From the NCBI GenBank assembly GCA_019911785.1, contig JAIOJM010000391.1, forward strand, positions 1 through 39,965: a stretch of DNA of 39,965 nt, given 5' to 3'. Each line of letters opens with the position of its first letter. The first letter of the stretch is position 1. The stretch comes from Sulfuricella sp. (lineage in GTDB: Bacteria; Pseudomonadota; Gammaproteobacteria; Burkholderiales; Sulfuricellaceae). Positions 28,654 through 36,921 of this stretch are shown piece by piece. The notes beneath the pieces were generated by a model. The model did not search any database, was not told the origin of the DNA, and worked only from the letters and a program-made list of their open reading frames with translations. Both the position numbers and the translations under genes were made by a program.

Positions 28654-28674
28654 CCACCCGTAAATTACGGATGG
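28654..28674. terminator. inverted repeat between convergent genes, possible bidirectional terminator
   Basis: CCGTAA-A-TTACGG (28658-28670) extends to 10-base arms with one mismatch (28654-28674). It lies between the plus-strand ligase unit and the minus-strand gene train, where termination is expected. There is no clear T-run, so an operator is an alternative. Confidence 0.4.
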
Positions 28675-28686
28675 ATTGGTTGTGCC

Positions 28687-28929
28687 TTAAAATGGATTTT
28701 TCACCGAATCTGATGGATTGATCGTGATGTGATCTGGAAGTTCTTCCTGTTCCAGCGCGGCGACGGTCTGATCCAGCAGATCCTTCATTTCTCTGGCGAG
28801 TTTCAGCCCGGCTTCGTCCCGGGTTATCTGTATGGATCCATACAGCACCACGCGGTCCAGACGGTTCTCGATGGTCATGTCGTCGATGCCGATGGAGTCG
28901 GTTTCATTTTCAAACGGTTTCAGTTTCAT
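28687..28929 (-). CDS. unknown small acidic protein
   Basis: The 80-residue protein has a short strand-rich start and a helix LKLAREMKDLLDQTVAALEQ. The YGSIQITRD segment suggests a compact beta-alpha domain. AAGGAG ahead of the ATG is strong and overlaps the stop codon of the nuclease gene just upstream, so the two are co-expressed. No family is recognised. A role as a nuclease-associated or immunity-like protein is conceivable, but nothing in the sequence proves it. Confidence 0.72.
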   Translation of the reverse strand: MKLKPFENETDSIGIDDMTIENRLDRVVLYGSIQITRDEAGLKLAREMKDLLDQTVAALEQEELPDHITINPSDSVKNPF

Positions 28930-28938
28930 GTGCTCTCC

Positions 28939-29790
28939 TTAGCGAAATGCGTATCCGATGGTTTTCATCAGCTGTGCGGCGCTCACATGGGATGTATGCC
29001 CTTCGTGACCGCCTTCACTCCGATTTCCATATCCATGCGGCGTCGGCGCCGGCAGTTTCATGCCGTTATCCTTCGTCCGCTGGTCCATGCCCGGAAACAG
29101 GTTAATCCCGATCCTCTTCTCCAGTTCGGCAATGGTAACCGCCTGGTATTCCATCCCCGGTGCATTGTTTTCGATGTAGGCCCCCGCGACGTGTCTTGAG
29201 GGGTCGTAGATCGCTTTGAATACATGGGTTGGCACCAACACTCGTCCACCGATCCGCTGAAGGCTGGAACCATCGAAAATTGGCCCGGTGATGACATACA
29301 GTTCGCCCTTGTCTTTCACATAAGTCCGGACGGCTGATTCGATGCCCTCATGCAGGTTCCGGTTGTTGTTTGGATCCTGCGGAATCATGTTGGCCAGCGA
29401 AAAGCTTTCTTCCTGCGCCGAGGCGGATGGCATGTCACCCGAAGGCGCCATGTGACCGCGATCATAGCCGGAACGGGCATAGTCCTTCAGTTCGGCCCGC
29501 TCGCCGTGTGTCAGGTTGTCGTCCGGGTGAAAGCTGTTGGTTCGGGTTAATCCGCGCGCGCTGTTGAGCCGTTCGCGGGTCAGGTGCTCAGCGGACCATA
29601 AAGCCGTTTTGGTAATCCCGGAATGCAGTAAGGCAAAGCCTTGGTTGCAGAGTTCCCTGGTGGACGGAGCCAGCTTTTGGTTGACGATTACTGGGGTCTG
29701 CCCACCCGCGAAGTGCTGGGGACATTCGGCCGCTTGGATTGAGAACGACAGGGATAACAGGCTCGTGAGGATAAATGAACGAAATTTCAA
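28939..29790 (-). CDS. exported DNA/RNA non-specific endonuclease (NUC1/DRGH family)
   Basis: This 283-residue protein has the family's catalytic block YDRGHMAPSGDM with the general-base histidine at residue 113, and the metal-binding asparagine region MIPQDPNNNRNLHEGIE about 25 residues later. It starts with a signal peptide (FRSFILTSLLSLSFSIQA, cleavage near residue 20) and carries cysteines suited to an exported enzyme. The start is most likely a TTG at 29790, with AGGAGA five bases ahead; no ATG gives the signal peptide. It would cut DNA or RNA in the periplasm or outside the cell. In a transfer-type gene train it might help entry, act on neighbouring cells, or degrade incoming DNA. Confidence 0.88.
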   Translation of the reverse strand: MKFRSFILTSLLSLSFSIQAAECPQHFAGGQTPVIVNQKLAPSTRELCNQGFALLHSGITKTALWSAEHLTRERLNSARGLTRTNSFHPDDNLTHGERAELKDYARSGYDRGHMAPSGDMPSASAQEESFSLANMIPQDPNNNRNLHEGIESAVRTYVKDKGELYVITGPIFDGSSLQRIGGRVLVPTHVFKAIYDPSRHVAGAYIENNAPGMEYQAVTIAELEKRIGINLFPGMDQRTKDNGMKLPAPTPHGYGNRSEGGHEGHTSHVSAAQLMKTIGYAFR

Positions 29791-29827
29791 ACGATTCTCC
29801 TGGTGCAAAAATGAAGAGCGATGGGTT

Positions 29828-31144
29828 TTAGGGGGGTGGAAGGTGTGTAGCGGAAAGAAGTTGTATCTCAACGCACAGGTTTTCCGGTGCGCCAGGATTG
29901 GCGCTGTTAATGAGGTTGTTGTCGGTTGGGGCAAGAATCTTGATCCGGCTCCGCTCTACCCCCTCTTTTACCAATACCTGCCGAACTGCAACGCTTCGGC
30001 CAACAGCAAGTTTTCGCGTACTGTCATCAAGAATCCGCCTGCCAGCATGACCCTTCAAGCGGACGGTATCGGCTTGGCGTGCAGCAGCGACAATTGCAGA
30101 AATAGCCCGTTTTGCGCCGGGGCCAAGCGTTTCGGATCCTGCCGCAAATCCAACATAGGAATCAAAATTGCGATCCGGTTTTAAAGAAACTGCAGCAGGC
30201 ATTTCTACCGCTGGCTGCGCTCGAACGACTGGAGGCACAGCAACAATTGCAGAAGCCATCTTCAAAGGAGCGGGGGGACTGGTCCGCACGGGAACAGTTT
30301 CGGGGCTGCCAGCCAGGGCGGTGACTTTTTCGAACGCCTGTCCCGGCTTTTCTGTTTTTGGACCGCTCTCAACAGTCGCTTTGGCCGTCTTTTCCTTGAT
30401 CTCTGCTCGTTTGGGTTTTTGCGGCGCCTCTGGATCGACGCGCACTTTACTGGTCACCATTACAGGCAAAGGTTCCGCCGCCGTTGGCGCTTCGTCGATG
30501 CTGGTGGTGATTGGCATCGGGCGGGCGGCGGGCCGCTTGGGTGTTGGTTGTGGACATTCCGCCCCGTTGCAGAATCGGTACACCCGGTTGCCGGAGTTGG
30601 CGAATTGCTCGATTCTTTCGGGCGCCAGTATTCCCTCCGGGTTATAGCGCGGAATGGGGGCCGCCTGGTGATCTTGCAGCAGGAAAGAGGGCGTCATGCC
30701 GCAGCCGGAACTGGCCATGACAACGGCGACCATGGCCGCCAGCGGACGGGACATCGGCACGCGGCTGGGTCGCGCGGGTTTACGTGGGTTGGACGGCTTT
30801 GTCCTAGGCTTGGGCGGTGCCAGGTTGAGAATGCCGGGCGTGGCCACATAGATCCGCTGCCCAGTGAGGGACCTCTCTACCATGCGAATCAGGCCATACA
30901 TGCTCAGCAGCTCGGCTTGCAGGCGGATTTCGCTATCCCAAAGCAGGCGATCCTGAGCGGACAGTCTTTGTTTCGGAGTGAGCAGTATGACCATCTGGTT
31001 TTCCGAGAGGCTGCCGATGGAAGCCAGCTTGGTGAGAATGGCCTGCTGCAGGGGGTTAAGTTGGCGGCTCATTTTCTTGTCTCGCTCGCTGTCATCCATG
31101 GGTTTGTAATCACAGGTGTTGGGGTTTTTGGGGGTTGTGGTCAT
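29828..31144 (-). CDS. membrane-anchored protein with winged-helix-like head and OmpA-like tail
   Basis: The 438-residue protein has three parts. Residues 29-106 look like a winged helix (LNPLQQAILTKLASIGSLSE, then a strand pair ending RIYVATPGIL), similar to replication-relaxation-type domains. A basic stretch and one hydrophobic segment (134-147, AAMVAVVMASSG) follow, ending in a lipobox-like ASSGC at 148. After a long proline-, alanine- and lysine-rich linker, residues 340-430 form an OmpA/Pal-like peptidoglycan-binding domain (LKGHAGRR, AVGRSVAVRQVLV). M131 could in principle start a separate lipoprotein, but no ribosome binding site is seen there. The ATG overlaps the recombinase stop (ATGA). 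A transfer-channel or envelope-sensing role is inferred. Confidence 0.7.
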   Translation of the reverse strand: MTTTPKNPNTCDYKPMDDSERDKKMSRQLNPLQQAILTKLASIGSLSENQMVILLTPKQRLSAQDRLLWDSEIRLQAELLSMYGLIRMVERSLTGQRIYVATPGILNLAPPKPRTKPSNPRKPARPSRVPMSRPLAAMVAVVMASSGCGMTPSFLLQDHQAAPIPRYNPEGILAPERIEQFANSGNRVYRFCNGAECPQPTPKRPAARPMPITTSIDEAPTAAEPLPVMVTSKVRVDPEAPQKPKRAEIKEKTAKATVESGPKTEKPGQAFEKVTALAGSPETVPVRTSPPAPLKMASAIVAVPPVVRAQPAVEMPAAVSLKPDRNFDSYVGFAAGSETLGPGAKRAISAIVAAARQADTVRLKGHAGRRILDDSTRKLAVGRSVAVRQVLVKEGVERSRIKILAPTDNNLINSANPGAPENLCVEIQLLSATHLPPP

Positions 31145-32319
31145 GGGACAAGTCCTTCCTGGGGGAGCAAGGTGGCAAGCTCGGGTGGTAAGTCCGAGGG
31201 GCTGAGCTTGCCACCTTCCCACGCTGGCTTACCACTATCTGTGGTCAGGCTGCTGTTCTCCGCGGCCCTGCTCCTGGTATAGGCGTGGCGCAGGCGCTGG
31301 GCCGTGATGGACGCCTTCAGGCCGAGAAAGTCCACCAGCTGGTCATCGGATGCGCCGCCCTCGATGAGAATGCCGGCGTAGGTGTTGCGCAGGGTCTGGG
31401 CGCTCGCCCTCTCCCCGGTGATGCCGGCGGCTTCGAGAAAGCGCTGGGTGCGCCGATGCACCGACGATGCGTGCATGAACGGCGTCTTGGTGTTGCGCCC
31501 GAAGCCCGATGAGCGGTCTGCTTCAAAGACCGGGTGCTTTTCTGGCGTTCTGTCGCCATGCAGTTGCGCCTGAATGGACAGCCAGGCCGCAATCGGTTCC
31601 ACGGCGAAGGTCATGATGCGGGCGCGGTGCGTATATCCGGGTAAACTCAGCTCGATTCGCTCCTCCCGCAAGTCCATGCAATTAAGCGTCAGGCGCTCTA
31701 TGTGGCATACCTTCAGTCCTCCCCCGATCATTGCTCCGATCAGGGCTAGGTCGCGGTATTCGATGTAGACTTCTGGCCCTTTTTTCCCTTTTCTTAACCT
31801 TGCTAGTCCTTCCTGGAGAGCGATCATGACCGCCTGGGTCTCGCTCTCGGTGAGGAAGCGTGTCGGCTTGTCGCTACCGCTGCCCACTCTTTCGTAGCCT
31901 GCTTGTCGGCCGGGGTTGTTACCGGCGTGGCCAAGCGAGCCCAGATGGGCGAAGACGCGTTCAAGCTGCCGCACATATTGCTGGCGCTGGCGCCCCTTTT
32001 GCGGATGTTGGCCTTTCTTTGCGTTCGGGTTTGGTGCGTCGAGGAATAGCCGGATGTCGTTCGGTTCGCACTGATCCAAGCGCTTGCCCTGCCCTCGTAG
32101 CCAATGGCAGAAGCGGGAAAACATGGCGATGTAGACCGTTTTGGTTGAGTCCCGGTATCTCTGATGGCTCAGCCAGGAAGAATAGGCGTGTTCAGGCGAG
32201 GTTAGCCAGGTAGAGAGAGAGTCAAAAAGATCCTGTCGGGGAGGATGGGTGTCTTGGTTTGCTTCCTGACGCTTAATTGCATGGGGATGAGTGGACATGT
32301 TGTTCTCTGCGGTTGCCAT
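31141..32319 (-). CDS. tyrosine-recombinase-fold protein with degenerate catalytic residues
   Basis: The 392-residue chain has the core-binding domain (YSSWLSHQRYRDSTKTVYIA near residue 40) and catalytic-domain layout of phage integrases, but key positions differ: box I reads GGGLKVCHIERL with K where R is expected, the H-x-x-R box reads AQTLRNTYAG without the histidine, and the second histidine region reads LGLKASITAQR. A tyrosine remains in HAYTRSRA. It is therefore probably a binding protein or an altered recombinase. It lies in the gene train, 9 bases after the nuclease gene and overlapping the next by ATGA. A role in plasmid control or partition in place of strand exchange is possible. 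Confidence 0.78.
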   Translation of the reverse strand: MATAENNMSTHPHAIKRQEANQDTHPPRQDLFDSLSTWLTSPEHAYSSWLSHQRYRDSTKTVYIAMFSRFCHWLRGQGKRLDQCEPNDIRLFLDAPNPNAKKGQHPQKGRQRQQYVRQLERVFAHLGSLGHAGNNPGRQAGYERVGSGSDKPTRFLTESETQAVMIALQEGLARLRKGKKGPEVYIEYRDLALIGAMIGGGLKVCHIERLTLNCMDLREERIELSLPGYTHRARIMTFAVEPIAAWLSIQAQLHGDRTPEKHPVFEADRSSGFGRNTKTPFMHASSVHRRTQRFLEAAGITGERASAQTLRNTYAGILIEGGASDDQLVDFLGLKASITAQRLRHAYTRSRAAENSSLTTDSGKPAWEGGKLSPSDLPPELATLLPQEGLVP

Positions 32320-32328
32320 GGGTTTTTC

Positions 32329-32766
32329 TCAGTCCGGGCTTGCTGTGGGGGTGTTTGCGGCGGCTCTCAGGCGACAGGCCGCGTGTATGGTATCCAGGAC
32401 GGACGGCATGTCCTTGAAGATTTGGCCGGTAGTAAAACGCAGGACGAGCCAGCCGTTCACGGCCAGCAGGTTCTGGCGCTCGCGGTCGGACTGATGCGCC
32501 TTGCGGTGCTGGCCATGGAATTGCCAACCATCCACTTCAAGGGCGACACGGATGGATGGCAGGGCAATGTCGATGCGGTAGCGGCGGTCTGGGACGGCCC
32601 CCTGGAACTCTCGCGCCGCCTCCGGGTAGTGCGGGCTGATCGCCGTCCATAGCACGTCGTCCGGCAGCCGCTTGGCACGGCACCGCGCTGGATGCAGTGC
32701 GCCTCCCGGAGTTATGGCCGCGATCTTGAGGCCCAGACGTTTGGCTTCGGACAGAGACAACCGCAT
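32329..32766 (-). CDS. DUF559/Vsr-like PD-(D/E)XK nuclease-fold protein
   Basis: The 145-residue protein contains the DUF559 core: YRIDIALP with D66, VALEVDGWQFH with E77 and D79, then HQSDRERQNLLAVNGWLVLRF, matching the strand and helix order of very-short-patch-repair-like endonucleases. A free-standing nuclease acting on DNA is likely. The ATG at 32766 overlaps the preceding stop (TAATG), so translation is coupled; a GTG at 32775 is a less likely start. The DGWQFH block closely resembles DGWQYH in the C-terminal domain of the giant helicase in this window. Confidence 0.8.
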   Translation of the reverse strand: MRLSLSEAKRLGLKIAAITPGGALHPARCRAKRLPDDVLWTAISPHYPEAAREFQGAVPDRRYRIDIALPSIRVALEVDGWQFHGQHRKAHQSDRERQNLLAVNGWLVLRFTTGQIFKDMPSVLDTIHAACRLRAAANTPTASPD

Positions 32767-33266
32767 TAAGGGCACATCCTTCCGACTTGGTGGGCCACGA
32801 GCATGCCGTCGTAGGAGACGACCGTTTCAACCTGGGCACAGCCGCTTGGGTCAGTCGGCGCGAGGCGCAGTGCGCCGATGCGATAGCCATGCCAGTCGGC
32901 ACGCTGGGCGCCGTAACGCAATGCCCCCCGGATAACCCTTATGGTGGTTTGCTGCATTGCGCGATCCTCCGGCAACGCCGGCGAGACTTCTTCCACCGGT
33001 TCCACGGTATTGTCGCAGACCCGGAAATTGTCAATGCGCGGGCCGCCGATACGGGGTCCCCTTTCTTTCGGGTAAACCACGCCAACGGAAAAACACTTGT
33101 CTTTAAGCACCGGCACGGCGACCAGCGCCCTGCCCTGAACCATGCCCTCTATGGGGTGCCCATTCCTGGCAGCGCTCAGCACCAGGCTTTCAATACCTTC
33201 GTCGACTCCAGCCATGGCAACCGATGCCGTCATGGCCAGCAACAGGGTTAATGCGCTTCGGTTCAT
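32766..33266 (-). CDS. exported protein of unknown function
   Basis: A typical signal peptide (MNRSALTLLLAMTASVAMA, cleavage after AMA at 19) leads a 147-residue mature domain with four cysteines (CFSVGV, RVCDN, SGCAQVE, GRMCP) that could form two disulfides in the periplasm. No family is recognised. It overlaps the small membrane protein upstream by ATGA and the nuclease downstream by TAATG. The company of a small membrane protein and an OmpA-like protein suggests an envelope-linked part of the element, perhaps of a transfer apparatus. Confidence 0.78.
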   Translation of the reverse strand: MNRSALTLLLAMTASVAMAGVDEGIESLVLSAARNGHPIEGMVQGRALVAVPVLKDKCFSVGVVYPKERGPRIGGPRIDNFRVCDNTVEPVEEVSPALPEDRAMQQTTIRVIRGALRYGAQRADWHGYRIGALRLAPTDPSGCAQVETVVSYDGMLVAHQVGRMCP

Positions 33267-33421
33267 TTACTGCTCCTTTTTACGGAGACCGCATCACCCT
33301 CTTCCTGTCCGAATATCTTGGGCATGACGAGACTGAACAGGGCCAGCAAAACGGTGATCACCACGAAAGCAATCGTGGCCTCCTTGCTGTTCATGCTCGG
33401 GCCTTTTCTCTTGTCGTTCAT
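33263..33421 (-). CDS. small single-pass membrane protein (52 residues)
   Basis: The frame from the ATG at 33421 encodes a charged start, one strong transmembrane helix (ATIAFVVITVLLALFSLVMP) and a short charged tail. Its TGA overlaps the ATG of the exported protein gene (ATGA), good support for a real gene. TGGAG lies about nine bases ahead. Orientation is likely N-in. Small proteins of this kind often belong to transfer gene clusters; no family is recognised. Confidence 0.7.
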   Translation of the reverse strand: MNDKRKGPSMNSKEATIAFVVITVLLALFSLVMPKIFGQEEGDAVSVKRSSK

Positions 33422-33484
33422 GCTACAAAACTCCATGCAGTCTTTCTTAAATTATTGCTTTTTGCGGCCGTACATACTCCCGCC

Positions 33485-33946
33485 TCATTGCAATGTGCCC
33501 TTCCTGGGCATGGCCAATCCATCCAGGATTTCCTTGAAACGGATCAGCTGCTCCTGGGCGGCCTCGATCATGGTGACTTCTACGCCCGCGTAGTTGCGCG
33601 CGGCATTCACATCGCCATGTTCGTCCAGTGTCACCAGGCAGAGGATGCGATCAACCCCCAGGCCGACCGCGGCTTGGTGAAGGTTCAAGGTCGGCCACAC
33701 GCCGTAGTAAGGAGGATCTACGACATCGAAGCTCAGCAGAGTATCGCTGTAGACCTCCTCCATCTCAACGGCGTGACGGAAGCGCGGCGAATCTTTTGCC
33801 CCTTTGGGCGTAATGAATGCGGCTACGGAGGCATCGCTATCCTCGTTGACGGAACACACCAAGGCCATGGCCTCCAAGTTGCAGCCCATCATCTGGCTGA
33901 CAACACCTTGAATGTCGATATTTTCTGATATGGCTGACTTATTCAT
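33485..33946 (-). CDS. unknown soluble protein
   Basis: The 153-residue acidic protein has alternating strands and helices (MALVCSVNEDSDASVAAFIT, then LSFDVVDPPYYGVWPTLNLH) and a C-terminal helix (MIEAAQEQLIRFKEILDGL). There is no signal peptide or membrane segment. The ATG at 33946 has AAAGGA seven bases ahead; a TTG six bases earlier is possible. It sits between the helicase and the small membrane protein in the same train. I do not recognise the family. Confidence 0.72.
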   Translation of the reverse strand: MNKSAISENIDIQGVVSQMMGCNLEAMALVCSVNEDSDASVAAFITPKGAKDSPRFRHAVEMEEVYSDTLLSFDVVDPPYYGVWPTLNLHQAAVGLGVDRILCLVTLDEHGDVNAARNYAGVEVTMIEAAQEQLIRFKEILDGLAMPRKGTLQ

Positions 33947-33997
33947 TTTCAATCCTTTATTCTCCTGTTATTGCCTCACTTGCAGTGCACAGCCTGG

Positions 33998-35917
33998 CTA
34001 TGTCGCGCATTCTGCTTCAGTGGAAGACACTTCTGTATCGAAGCCTTCCTGCGCAACTACCTCGAGGCCGGCTTCCGCCAGGAACTCGCATGGCGGCTGG
34101 TCGCTGCGCGTAAATATGGTCAGGGAGTCTCGTGCCCTGCTCATGGCCACGTAAAATATCCGGCGCTCCTCTTCCAGTTCCTCATCCAGCGAATCTTGTC
34201 CGCACTTCGGGACGGATCCACCGTAGACGTCCACGAGGAAGACGTGTTCCCACTCGAGTCCTTTTGAGGAATGGAAGGTGGACAGTATCACGCGGGGAAT
34301 ATCCTTTTCATTGCGTTGCTGCAATCTGAAAAGGCGTTGCTGGAGACTCCCGCCGCCGTCGGCCAGTGTATCCCGGGCCGCTTCCAGCTTCTCCTTGTCC
34401 CTGACGTCCCTTCTGCTTTTGCCTTTTATGGCGTTCCCGTCCTCATCGCTGGCACAGGAGCCTGTCATGACACGAGACATCCACGCGGCAACCCCGCGGA
34501 TGACCCCTTGCGCAGTTCGCGCGTTATCGCCGGCACGCAGCTTGTCTGCCCATCCATGGCCCAGGCATAACAGGTCTTCCGCCTCGGCCCCGAAGGTTCC
34601 CCCAAGGGATTGCGGCGGCTGAGTCGGGTCGATCAGCGACCAGATGGAACCGCCCGAGTTCCTGACCAGATCGCCGATGCGCGATTCCTGGACTCTAGCC
34701 CAGCGCAGTGCGATTTCCAGGCCGATGCCGTCCTTTTTTAGCAGCGATTGCAGTATCGCCTGATAGACCTGAAGCACGGGAGCATCCCAGAAGGACCGTC
34801 CAGTCCGCAGAAATGGAACTCGTGCCTTGCGGAATGTATCTTCGATGGCATGCAACTGGGCGTTGGTTCTGGCCAGCACCGCCGCCTGTCTGTGCCTGAC
34901 GGCAAAGCGGGACGGCTCCTGATTCGGCAATGGCTCGGGCATGGGGTTCTTGGCGCAGAGACCGTCCAGCGCGTGCACAATCTTCATGGCCTGGTCGCCG
35001 TTCTTTCCCAACACGATGACCTTGGGCAGCGGACCGGCGCCGCGCGCAGCCTTGATGCTCTTGCGCACCCGGTCCACGTTGTTGGAAATCAGGCGGCTGG
35101 CGCTGCTCACGATGCCTTCGGTGGAGCGATAATTGGTGTCCAGCGTGATCAGCCTAGCATTTGTAGCGGCCGCGAACTCCATCATGCCCTTATACCCAAG
35201 GCTACGGCGGAAGCCAAAAATCGACTGGTCGTCATCGCCGACCGCACAGGCCACGGGGTTCTGGCGCAGGTGATGCAGCAGCCAGTCGAACTGAATAATA
35301 TCGACGTCCTGGTATTCGTCCGCGAAGAGATGCGTTGCCGGGAGCGGCTTGAGTGTACCGGCTTCCATCATGGCATTGGCTTGCAACAGGATGTCCGTGA
35401 AGTCACTGGCGTTGGCCGCTGCCTGGTAACGCTTGTAGGCGGCCGTCAGTTTATCCAGGTCTGGATTTTCACCCGCGAACTCTGGGTCGCTTTTGCATCG
35501 GCAGATGCCGGCCTCGGCCTCCTCCATGGATACTTCCAACCTGGTTTCGTGAAGGCTACGCCGAATCAAGTGCCGCGTCTCGATCTCGGACAGTATTTTC
35601 CCGATTCGCCCGACTTCCTTGAGCTGTTTCAGTGCAAGGGCGTGGAAGGTGCCCATCGTGAGATGGGCGAGGCGTTCCTTGCAGGTGTCTTTGAACTTGC
35701 CTTCGGACAGGTCTTTGGTGATGCGCTCTCGGATCTCGTTGGCCGCATCCCGTGAGAACGTGGTCAAAATGATCCGAGGATCCGGGTGGGTGGACAGCAC
35801 ATGACTGACCTTGTTGATTAGTACCCGCGTCTTGCCGCTGCCCGGGCAGGCGCAGCACAAGATATTTTCTTCAGACTCTACGGCATCCTTCTGCGCATTG
35901 TTGAGTTGAAGTGCCAT
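33998..35917 (-). CDS. UvrD/Rep-family superfamily 1 DNA helicase
   Basis: This 639-residue 3'-5' helicase shows Walker A ACPGSGKT at 23-30, motif Ia (LTTFSRDAANEI), FADEYQD near 198 (motif II), VGDDDQSIFGFR near 222 (motif III), LDTNYRST near 255 (motif IV region), STFHSSKGLEWEHVFLVD near 570 (motif V) and FYVAMSRARDSL near 602 (motif VI). It is close to normal Rep length. It would unwind DNA in plasmid replication, repair or transfer. It follows the AcaB-like gene by six bases. It differs from the RelE-fused UvrD protein of the defence array in both motifs and domains and is not a duplicate. Confidence 0.93.
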   Translation of the reverse strand: MALQLNNAQKDAVESEENILCCACPGSGKTRVLINKVSHVLSTHPDPRIILTTFSRDAANEIRERITKDLSEGKFKDTCKERLAHLTMGTFHALALKQLKEVGRIGKILSEIETRHLIRRSLHETRLEVSMEEAEAGICRCKSDPEFAGENPDLDKLTAAYKRYQAAANASDFTDILLQANAMMEAGTLKPLPATHLFADEYQDVDIIQFDWLLHHLRQNPVACAVGDDDQSIFGFRRSLGYKGMMEFAAATNARLITLDTNYRSTEGIVSSASRLISNNVDRVRKSIKAARGAGPLPKVIVLGKNGDQAMKIVHALDGLCAKNPMPEPLPNQEPSRFAVRHRQAAVLARTNAQLHAIEDTFRKARVPFLRTGRSFWDAPVLQVYQAILQSLLKKDGIGLEIALRWARVQESRIGDLVRNSGGSIWSLIDPTQPPQSLGGTFGAEAEDLLCLGHGWADKLRAGDNARTAQGVIRGVAAWMSRVMTGSCASDEDGNAIKGKSRRDVRDKEKLEAARDTLADGGGSLQQRLFRLQQRNEKDIPRVILSTFHSSKGLEWEHVFLVDVYGGSVPKCGQDSLDEELEEERRIFYVAMSRARDSLTIFTRSDQPPCEFLAEAGLEVVAQEGFDTEVSSTEAECAT

Positions 35918-35923
35918 CGCGCA

Positions 35924-36769
35924 CTAAGCCGTGGCCGGCACCGCTTCGCTCAGGCTGTCCATGTCGGACTGGGCGGTGGAAATGGCTTGTGTCTTGGCGG
36001 ATTTGCGCTTCTCGCGGGATTCGTTGCGACGCTGTTCGGCGGCAGCCTGCCGCTGGGCCTTCTCCTCTTCCTGCCGCTTGACTCGCTCGGCTGCCTTGGC
36101 CTTGTCTCGCTCGGACTGCCGCTCACGATCCTTCTGACGTTCGTCCAGAACGCCGTTGCAAATACGCTGGATATTGCGGAAATGCTGGCTAGAAAAGCGG
36201 CCGATGCCAAACAAGTTCTGGCGCACCTCGCGCTCCGTGTTCAGCTTTACCCGCATCGCTTCGTCCGGACTGTCCGATAGCTCGCTGGTCACCCACAGGT
36301 AGTGCAGGATCGTCAGGTACAGGTCTGCTTTGGCCATAATTTCGAGGAACTGGGTCACCGCGTTGGTTACGCTCCTGGTCTCGTAGTTGGTCACCAAGCG
36401 CTGGATTTCGTCGCTACCAAAGCCGCCCAGCTCCAGTTTCTGCTCACCTTGGGCAATCCGGGTATCAAAATAGTTGTGCAGGCGATCCAGATGCGTGTTG
36501 ATGGCCGTCTCGGCCTTGAATACTTCGTCCTCCTGATAGACGTCACTCTTCAGGTTGTTGGACAAAATCATTCTGGCTCTGCAAGTGATGTAGTACGTGT
36601 CCCTGGAGAAAGGCTCGAACCCGGTGGCCATGATATCCAGCACCATCTGGTTGCAGAGGGGAACAAATCCAGGCGCGGCCAGTGCGCTCGGGTTACGGTC
36701 GAAGAAATGCATGGAGCTTTTCTTCATCCATTTCGCAATAGGAATCAACTTTGGGGTGGGTTGCGCCAT
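35924..36769 (-). CDS. unknown protein, possibly AcaB/PFL_4669-like, with charged C-terminal tail
   Basis: The 281-residue protein has a helical body with YETRSVTNAVTQFLEIMAKA and LYLTILHYLWVTSELSDS (about 140-185), loosely like the AcaB/PFL_4669 family of conjugative elements (regulators of transfer genes), and a lysine-, arginine- and glutamate-rich coiled-coil tail from about 225. The similarity is weak and from memory of family patterns. The ATG at 36769 is preferred to a GTG at 36814. It is the first gene of the minus-strand train and divergent from the primase, so it is well placed to control both trains. Confidence 0.6.
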   Translation of the reverse strand: MAQPTPKLIPIAKWMKKSSMHFFDRNPSALAAPGFVPLCNQMVLDIMATGFEPFSRDTYYITCRARMILSNNLKSDVYQEDEVFKAETAINTHLDRLHNYFDTRIAQGEQKLELGGFGSDEIQRLVTNYETRSVTNAVTQFLEIMAKADLYLTILHYLWVTSELSDSPDEAMRVKLNTEREVRQNLFGIGRFSSQHFRNIQRICNGVLDERQKDRERQSERDKAKAAERVKRQEEEKAQRQAAAEQRRNESREKRKSAKTQAISTAQSDMDSLSEAVPATA

Positions 36770-36921
36770 TCTCGTCGTCCAAATGTGGTCTTTAACAGTG
36801 ACAAATGATTGCACGATGACCGGCGCTTGCCGATGGGGAAATTACGCCGAAAACCCCGCGTTGACAGCAGTTTTGGGTTGTGGCCGTTGTTTACTGGACC
36901 AATCACAGCTAATTTGCGCTC

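Noticed and set aside
29828..30750. separate lipoprotein gene starting at the internal methionine (codon 131)
   Set aside because: A lipobox-like ASSGC follows, but there is no ribosome binding site and the upstream frame is continuous with a credible winged-helix-like domain.
30419..31282. 287-codon plus-strand frame
   Set aside because: It lies opposite the OmpA-like and degenerate recombinase genes and reads like a GC-driven open frame.
34748..35755. 335-codon plus-strand frame
   Set aside because: It is antisense to the UvrD helicase, whose motifs are complete; its translation has no motif and low-complexity character.
36861..36921. promoter with TTGACA at 36861-36866 for the primase operon
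   Set aside because: No acceptable -10 box lies 16-18 bases downstream, so the match may be chance.
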